From the NCBI RefSeq assembly GCF_000003195.3, contig NC_012873.2:26075317-26139316 (forward strand): DNA of 64,000 bases, given 5' to 3'. The translations under genes and the position numbers were made by a program. Within the stretch, counting starts at the first letter, position 1. Every line of letters starts with the position of its first letter. Below, piece by piece: positions 57,401 through 64,000 of this stretch. The notes under the pieces were generated by a model. The model saw only the letters and a list, made by a program, of their open reading frames with translations, did not search any database and was not told the DNA's origin. Source of the DNA: Sorghum bicolor (lineage: Eukaryota; Streptophyta; Magnoliopsida; Poales; Poaceae).

Positions 57401-58802
57401 GCTCTTTACTCCATCCTTGTCCATATAACTTACCATACCCTGGTTGTAGAGTTAGGATCGAGTAGCAGCTTAGCCATGCTTTAATCGGTAGAAGTCGGGT
57501 GATTTCCTGTCACCTGCGCGATATAGGGTTATGTTGGGTCACGATGGACTATATGTGCTATCGTGGATGGAACCTGATTAAATTTGACTTAAGCCGGGCG
57601 GAGTTTTGCAAGGTTGTAGTAAATCTGTCTGTGGCAGCTAAGGACCGACCGTTGTACGTCCTCTTGTCATGTTGAACGCATGCCTGACACTTAGTTGGCC
57701 GGATAACTCGTTCCGACCGCAAAGCCGAGTAGTATGACTCAGGCCGGAAGACCGGCAAGTATAAAGTGTGCACTACCGGAGGAAGTGCGGTGTGCGGGAG
57801 ACTATTGGCGTAAGCCCAAAGGCAGGTGAGTTAAAATTCCTGACCTCCCTGGCAGAGTGGTAGTCCTGGGAGTGCGGCGCTGATCGGAGCCGCGATTCCT
57901 GAGTCGTACCAAAGGTGACCCGTTGGCTCTCCGACGGGGGATGCTTGGGTGAGTGCTAGGAATAACCCTCCAGCTGGATAGGAATTCGATTCGAATCGCC
58001 GTCTCTCCCGGTCAGTGAGAACTTAACAGAGCAGCAACAAACGTAGCATTCACTAATGAACCTGGTTCATGATAATGATGATAGCAAGGAAGAACATATG
58101 ATGAACTTGATATGGTTATTATTGCTTGTAATAATCAAGTGAAGTGCTTTAGTACAGGTGCTAATCTAGCAGTAGGCTGATGATAAATAAATATGATGCT
58201 CTTACAATGGGTTAGTCATAATAAAGGCTTTTGGCAAAATGTTGAGTCAACCAGCTCTACTTTTATATATTAGCCTTGCATGATCCTTGGTGTCTTTTAT
58301 GTTTTACTAGACGGTTAAGTCTAGCTGAGTACATTCTCGTACTCAGAGTTTATTCCCACCTGTTGCAGATGACATCTTTTATGACGGTTTCTGCAAGACC
58401 TGTCTCCATCCCGCTGGGGATGAGGACTAGCCGTTGGGCACGGTTCTCTAACAAACTCGTACCTGTTGCTTTTGGAAGGATGGTGTAGACTCTGGCAATA
58501 ACAAGAACTTGTGAACTGAACTTTGAACTAGTGTGTGTAATTATTTTGCTTCCGCTACTTCAAACATGTGTTGTAATAACTTAATGACTCCGATGTGGTG
58601 CCGCTTTGACGGCAATGAATGACTATGTAACATTCACTGTATTTATGTTGAACTATTACGATCTTGGTTTGTTGCGAGTTGGTTTGAAATCCTTCATGAT
58701 TTCAGTTGACTACCGGGATTATATGGGCTCAAGTTTGGAAACTTGATTGCTTGTCGATCGTTTCTACACTTGAACTCTTATAATTTGGTCGGTTCTGTGA
58801 CA
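54407..58802 (+). repeat. T2 5' LTR
   Basis: 4396 bp from TGTAACACCTCAGTG to GGTTCTGTGACA, with the same composition map as T1: a GC-rich island at about 55040-55810, the small ORF at 57113-57364 and a conserved block at about 57600-58050. Confidence 0.9.
57113..57364 (+). other. Small LTR-internal ORF, T2 copy
   Basis: The acidic frame seen in the T1 LTRs, here MHTFSFTEHTIGALDVAASF onward. Over the 175-bp core there are about 21 differences from T1, no indel, and about half the changed codons are silent. That hints at, but does not prove, constraint on the protein. Confidence 0.35.
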
Positions 58803-58804
58803 GC

Positions 58805-58816
58805 TGGCATCGGAGC
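58805..58816 (+). other. T2 primer binding site
   Basis: TGGCATCGGAGC, identical to T1. Confidence 0.75.
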
Positions 58817-59622
58817 AAGTTCAGCATTATAAATGCAGCGTTTGTGTATTTAAAAACAAAAGAGTTTCTAAATAAAATGGTAAATCAACACTTAAGTTAT
58901 GCCAAAGGTCGAATCCTCCTTGCCCATATTAGGACTATAGGTGGCTATTTAAGTACTGACTTGGGGGGTTTTATTTATGCATCTCCGGCAGTACTCAGGT
59001 ATGGATGTGTGATGACCGCACTATGCTACCCTGTGGTATAATGGTAGAGGTAGCCTTCATATGTGAATTAGCCACATATGTCACTAGATTTAAATTATGC
59101 AACGTCGCACCTACGCTCTGGTAAGTGTGAGCGGTGAGAGCATGATCGTCCAAACGGCGGTCTAGGGAAGTGTTCGCGGTGGTTTTCTGGAGTGGTTACA
59201 TGTCAAAACCATGGAACCATGAAAGAAACTTAATTGGGGAGCATTTAATTTCTTGGGTAGCTGTGGTGTCATTGTTTGTGCATGTTGTGCATGTCCAAGC
59301 AATGTGCACTTAGTTTACTGCTTTCTTGAGTGATATTTTGGGAACTGTTGGGCTGAAATGAAGTTTTCTGCAGGTACTCTAACAGCGCACGTGTAAATCG
59401 CTAGTTATCGTATCGAGAGACGAATGTATGCCACCGTATATCCGTTAGAATATTAATTTATCTAAGTTTGTGAGGACGTACGGTTCGTGCATGCATCATG
59501 TCGCATTCATACATACATTCTGTCTACTCCTTCCCTTACAATGTCGTCCCTTTTAATTAAATAAATAAATGTTGCTTAAACTAATCCTCTTTTACCCATG
59601 GTATTCCTATTCCTTTGCACAG
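58817..59622 (+). other. T2 leader with candidate intron 59374-59622
   Basis: Homologous to the T1 leader. It retains TTTTCTGCAG|GTACTC at 59364-59379 and a pyrimidine tract ending TTTGCACAG immediately before the ORF1 ATG. Confidence 0.6.
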
Positions 59623-59748
59623 ATGGACGTGCCTGCTTCACCTCGCCCTAGTGACACCTTCTTGAGCGAGTTTGGCACTCCTACCTTGCTTTGGAGTGTG
59701 CTACAGTCTGTGGGGTATACTGAGCCACCTCAGTATTCTTGGTGGGAG
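59623..59748 (+). CDS. T2 ORF1, N-terminal 42 codons, cut by the assembly gap
   Basis: MDVPASPRPSDTFLSEFGTP and onward to QYSWWE, with a handful of substitutions against the N-terminus of T1 ORF1. No stop or shift. The remainder lies in the unknown sequence. Confidence 0.8.
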
Positions 59749-59848
59749 NNNNNNNNNNNNNNNNNNNNNNNNNNNNNNNNNNNNNNNNNNNNNNNNNNNN
59801 NNNNNNNNNNNNNNNNNNNNNNNNNNNNNNNNNNNNNNNNNNNNNNNN
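59749..59848. other. Assembly gap of 100 N
   Basis: Exactly 100 N, a conventional placeholder, so the real length is unknown. T2 enters from the left and element F from the right, in opposite orientations. Confidence 0.98.
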
Positions 59849-60420
59849 TAGTCGTTAGCTACAACAATCTACGCATTCGTGGTTAGCGTACCTGCAGAAA
59901 ATTTCATTTCAGCCCAACCCAACAATGATATAAGTGCATGAAATGAAACACTAGACTCTAGGTTGAAAGCTAAATGCTCCCACAACTCACACTTACCTGA
60001 GCGTAGGTGCAACGTTACAAAATTTAAATCTATCAACATATATGGCTAATTCATATATGAGGGCTACCTCCACCATTTGACCACATGGTAGCATAGTGCG
60101 GTCATTATACATACATACCTTGGCCTGGGCGTAGATGTAAATTGATCCATACATTACCACTCAAGTGAATGGCATCCATACAATAGCACGCCGTATGGAC
60201 GACGAAATAAAAATTGCAGTAAGTAAATCCCCCCATAGTTAGTACTTAACTAAGCCACCTAAAGGTCCTTAGTTGGGCATAGAGGAATGACCACTGGCAT
60301 ACTTAGATTAAAAGTTCAGATTTGAACACACCTATATATAGCTATAAGTTGTCAAAACTGATTTTTATAAAGAAAAGCTTTGTTTTAAATACACATGTGA
60401 CATGTTTACTGTTGAACCTT
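59849..60420 (-). other. Element F leader
   Basis: Reverse-oriented counterpart of the T1 leader, with TTTTCTGCAG|GTACGC (minus strand) around 59888-59897. It is more diverged than T2. No ORF1 sequence is left on this side of the gap. Confidence 0.7.
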
Positions 60421-60432
60421 GCTCCGATGCCA
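60421..60432 (-). other. Element F primer binding site
   Basis: The minus strand reads TGGCATCGGAGC, as in T1 and T2. Confidence 0.75.
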
Positions 60433-60434
60433 GC

Positions 60435-63400
60435 TGTCACGGAACCGTCCAAATTATAAGAGCACAAGTACAAAAAAAACAATCACCGAAGTGATCAATT
60501 TATCATACTTGAGCCCATATAACTCCGGTAGTCCAACAAAATCACGAGGGATTTCAAACCAACCAACATACAAGCCAAGATCGTAGTGATTCAACATAAC
60601 AAGTCACACGTTACATACATTTCGCAAGTAGTTCAAATAGAATCAGAGTTCGATAAGGTTATTACAACTCAAGTTTACAAATAGCGGAAGCAAAGTAATT
60701 TGAAACCAATATCACTTTTATTTCAAATACATGCCAGTACCATGGTCCATTCCAACAAAAGCATCATAGATGAGGTAAGTAGGAAGGATCATGCCCATGA
60801 TCTTACTCCTTCCATATAGTAGGAGTCATCCAAATCTTGCAGTAGCTATGATACATCACAACCTGCAACAAGTGGGAATAAACCCTGAGTACGAGAATGT
60901 ACTCAGCTAGACTTACCCGTCATAAACCAGAAATAAATGACACCAAGGAGTATGCAAGGCTGATATATAAGTGGAGCTTGTTGGACAACATTTTGCATAA
61001 AAAGCTTAAGTATAAATAGTTAAACCTTTCTTATTTAGCATCCATTTAATTCTCATTAACCTATTAACTAGATTAGCACCTGTACTAAGCAATCACTTGA
61101 TTAATATCAATCAATAATAACCATATCAGGTTTATTAAGGCCGTGGTCATCATCATCATCATAGAACCATTAAGTTATTAGTGAATGCTACGTTTGCCGC
61201 TGCTCTGTCAAGTTCTCACTATCCGGGAGAGACGGCGATTCGAATCGATTCCTATCCAGCTGGAGGGTTATTCCTAACACTCACCCATGCTTCCCCCGTC
61301 GGAGAGCAAGTGGGTCACCTTTGGTACGACTCAGGAATCGCGGCTCCGATCAGCGCCGCACTCCCAGGGCTACCACTCTGCCAGGGAGGTCAGGAATTTT
61401 AACTCACCTGCCTTTGGGCTTACGCCAATGGTCCCCCGCACACCGCACTTCCTCCGGTAGTGCGCACTTTATACTTGCCGGTCTTCCGGCCTGAGTCATA
61501 CTACTCGGCTTCGCGGTCGGAACGAGTTATCTGGCCAACTAAGTGTTAGGCATGCGTTCAACATGACAAGAGGACGTACAACGATCGGTCCTTAATTGAC
61601 ACAGACGGGGATAGATCCACACCCAAGACCTCCATGCCTTGTTGTTTCACTATCATCATCCCGCCCGGTCTCCTTTCATATTATTAACACATGGTTCTTT
61701 TCCACGATAGCAAATATAGCCAACCGTGATCTGGAATCCACCTATATCCTGCAGGTGACAGGAAATCACCTGGCTTCTACCGAGCTAAGCATGGCTAAGC
61801 AGAGACGTGATCCTAACTAATTAGGATTCAGGTTATATATATACTGGACAAGGAAGGGTATATGTATGCAGCAAGGGTTTCATCCAACTCCTATACTTAA
61901 TGCAACAATACATATATAACAAATATATACTCATTCACTTTCAAAAAGTAGGAGGCTTATAATGCTCCGGGGCTTGCCTGGAATGTGACACCGAGTCAAA
62001 TTAGTTAGCTTGCTCCGTCTTGGTGACATCTAAGATCATAACACTTGCTTAATCAATCCATCTTCAGGATGATCCACCATCACGTCCTTCACGTGGTTCA
62101 TCTAGCGTACCTAGATGACATGCAAGATGCAAGTGCATGAACACATGTTTCATAGGATCACATAACACTAATTAACACCACCAAGACATGAGTCACTTAA
62201 AACCACACACAATGTAAGTTAATCAAGCATTCATGTATTTTTAGCAATTCTGGACATACACGCAACAGTTGAGTAAATAAATCATAACCAGAGTTCTACA
62301 GATCCAAAAATTCATGCAACAAGATATTATGGAAATCTTATAAAATTGTATACAATTCATATTTAATCATCTTAGCATGATTAGTAAGTTAACTAAGTCA
62401 AACATGCATATTTACAGAATCTGGTCCAGGAATTCCAGAGAACAAGCATTTTGACAGATAAACTTAATACCCTTATAACTCACAAACCATTTGTCCAAAT
62501 GATATGAAACTCTAACAAAAGCTAGATGAAAGAGTTATCTACAACTTTTGTATAGACAAGTTTCACAGCAAACATAATTTATACTATGGAATTAGTTGCA
62601 CAATTAAAACTGCTCATGTTGTCCCCAAACAGTAGGGTACAAATAAAGACAGAAAACTGATAGGCACTTCAAGCAAGCATAACTGGAGTTACACAACTCC
62701 ACAAGACATGCAAGAAGACATTCTGAAAAGCTTAATAAATTATCTATATTTCATCTTTAGACATCAAAACATGATTCTCAACTTAAGCTGCTCGAATTTA
62801 TAAAGTTCCAGAATCTGTCTCTCACAAACAGAGAGCAGTCATTTCTGAAATCAAACTTTGAACAGACATAACTCACAAACCACAAGGCCAAATACTACCA
62901 AATTTTAACAGCAGCTAGATAGGTGAACTATCTACAACTTTGCTATAAACAAGATTCCCAGAAAACACCATTTACATATTGTAATCCAAACAGTTCCACA
63001 AACTGTCCAGAAACAACAATTGCAAACAATTAATTATTAACTTATGTTTCAAACATGCATTTGAGCAAAACCATTGTTACCAACAGTTTACACATAGTTA
63101 AAGAACACCAGAAAACATAGTGGTCACAACCAAATAAATTTATTTAATGCATTTCTTAATTTATTTGGATAATAAGGTGAATTAAAGAACATATAACAAA
63201 AGTGCTCAATAAATTCCACCAAAATTACAGTAGCCTCTACATACTATAAATACACTATTATACAAATTTCATTGTATTTTAACAAACATAGCAGTCTCTA
63301 TGGAAAACACAAATTGCTATTGCAATTAACCATGTGAGAGCAAGATAAATCTAAAACTCACATTTTCTTCAAACACATGACCATAATATATATCAACATG

Positions 63401-64000
63401 ATACAACAATATCACAGAATTGTACTGAAACACCATTTTCCATTTTTAGATTTTATTTATAATTATAAAACATTTATCAAACCCCATAAAGACATCTCTG
63501 TCCAAAACATGGATGGAATCTATCATGCCACATTAAACAGCCATAACTTGAGTTTCATAAGTCCATAAATTATGGTTATGTACTTTCTAGAAAGCTTACT
63601 AAATTATGAACAACTTTGTTATAAACATCTAGAGCTAAATCTACAACTAACAAGGTCTTACATAACAAACAATGCATCCATGTCTGGGTTTAGACAGAAA
63701 TTGAAACAGTACTTTAAACCACTATAACTAGACATATGCTTAACCAAAAATTATGCTATTTAGCTTGATGGAAAGATTATGAAATGTACTACAACTCATA
63801 TATTTTCATACAGGCATGATTCACAACCAAACTGAGTCAAACAATATAAACATGCAGATCCACTCAGAATAGGAGCAAAGCAACACAGGGAATTTGTTAT
63901 TTTTATAACTGTTAATCTGTCATTCCTAAATTCATTCAAATTTTACCAGACATGAAACATCATATGAGAAGCTTGTCACAATATTTTCACATTTATTTGA
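60435..64000 (-). repeat. Element F 5' LTR, partial, runs off the window
   Basis: At least 3566 bp, with the edge TGTCACGGAACC next to the primer site. The conserved block (about 61160-61600) is very close to T1 in inverted orientation, including CCTGACCTCCCTGGCAGAG. A GGCAAGCCCCGGAGCATT word is near 61966-61983 but the acidic small ORF is replaced by other sequence. From 62000 on it is AT-rich, with no gene seen. Confidence 0.82.

Larger units (their letters stand above)
54407..59748 (+). mobile_element. Tekay-type element T2, 5' part only
   Basis: A complete 5' LTR, primer site, leader and the first 42 codons of ORF1, then an N gap. It is related to T1 in every part but diverged (the small ORF region differs at about 12 percent), so it is a separate, older lineage member and not a recent copy. 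Confidence 0.88.

Noticed and set aside
61181..61402. 73-codon frame shared by F and (inverted) by the T1 LTRs at 18009-18227
   Set aside because: It lies in the conserved LTR block, which is conserved at the DNA level on the whole. The frame is not upstream of anything, and T1 and F differ in length and ends.

Overview
The window is plant nuclear DNA, almost certainly from a grass (Poaceae) and, by family resemblance, probably a panicoid grass. The species is not provable from sequence alone. There is no operon-like gene packing. Nearly every base belongs to transposable elements stacked inside one another, with multi-kilobase LTRs, an En/Spm-type CACTA transposon carrying grass-type subterminal repeats, and an intron-bearing plant mobile domain pseudogene. 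I found no host gene that looks functional, no rRNA or tRNA gene and no CRISPR array.

Layout from left to right. (1) 1-2407, minus: a spliced plant-mobile-domain (PMD) pseudogene whose last visible exon runs off the left edge. (2) 2616-11995: part of the 3' LTR of an old minus-strand Ty3/gypsy Tekay-like element (called E here), split at a CTCAG target site by a young, apparently intact Athila-like element (3086-11457, minus). (3) 11996-49253: a CACTA transposon on the plus strand carrying a small GRF zinc-finger gene and a decayed TNP2 transposase. Its transposase is split at AGATG by a Tat-lineage retrotransposon (called R, 14181-43808, minus). The 3' LTR of R is in turn split at CCGTC by an intact 15.5-kb Tekay-type chromovirus (called T1, 14563-30055, plus). 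(4) 49254-54406: the rest of element E (truncated gag-pol, an upstream ORF, leader and part of its 5' LTR). (5) 54407-59748: a second Tekay-type element (T2, plus), cut by a 100-N assembly gap. (6) 59849-64000: leader and partial LTR of a fourth related element (F, minus), running off the right edge.

The nesting order agrees with LTR divergence counted by eye: E about 4.5 percent, R about 2.8 percent, T1 about 0.7 percent, Athila about 1.1 percent. T1 sits in R, R sits in the CACTA, the CACTA sits in E, and Athila sits in E. Target-site duplications are readable for Athila, R and T1.

The most interesting system is in the Tekay-type elements. Besides gag-pol they carry a separate ORF (361 codons in T1) between the 5' LTR and gag, with a globular N-terminus, a coiled coil and an acidic tail. 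Homologues occur at the same place in E and T2. All four leaders (T1, T2, E, F) keep a CAG|GTAC donor-like site, and every ORF1 or gag start codon that can be seen lies directly behind an AG acceptor-like site. This suggests alternative splicing from one donor to deliver either ORF1 or gag-pol. Other points are a CACTA-borne GRF zinc-finger gene, a 678-bp tandem repeat in the CACTA 3' part, an in-frame 30-bp triplication at an integrase deletion in R, and premature stops that are nearly all TAG.
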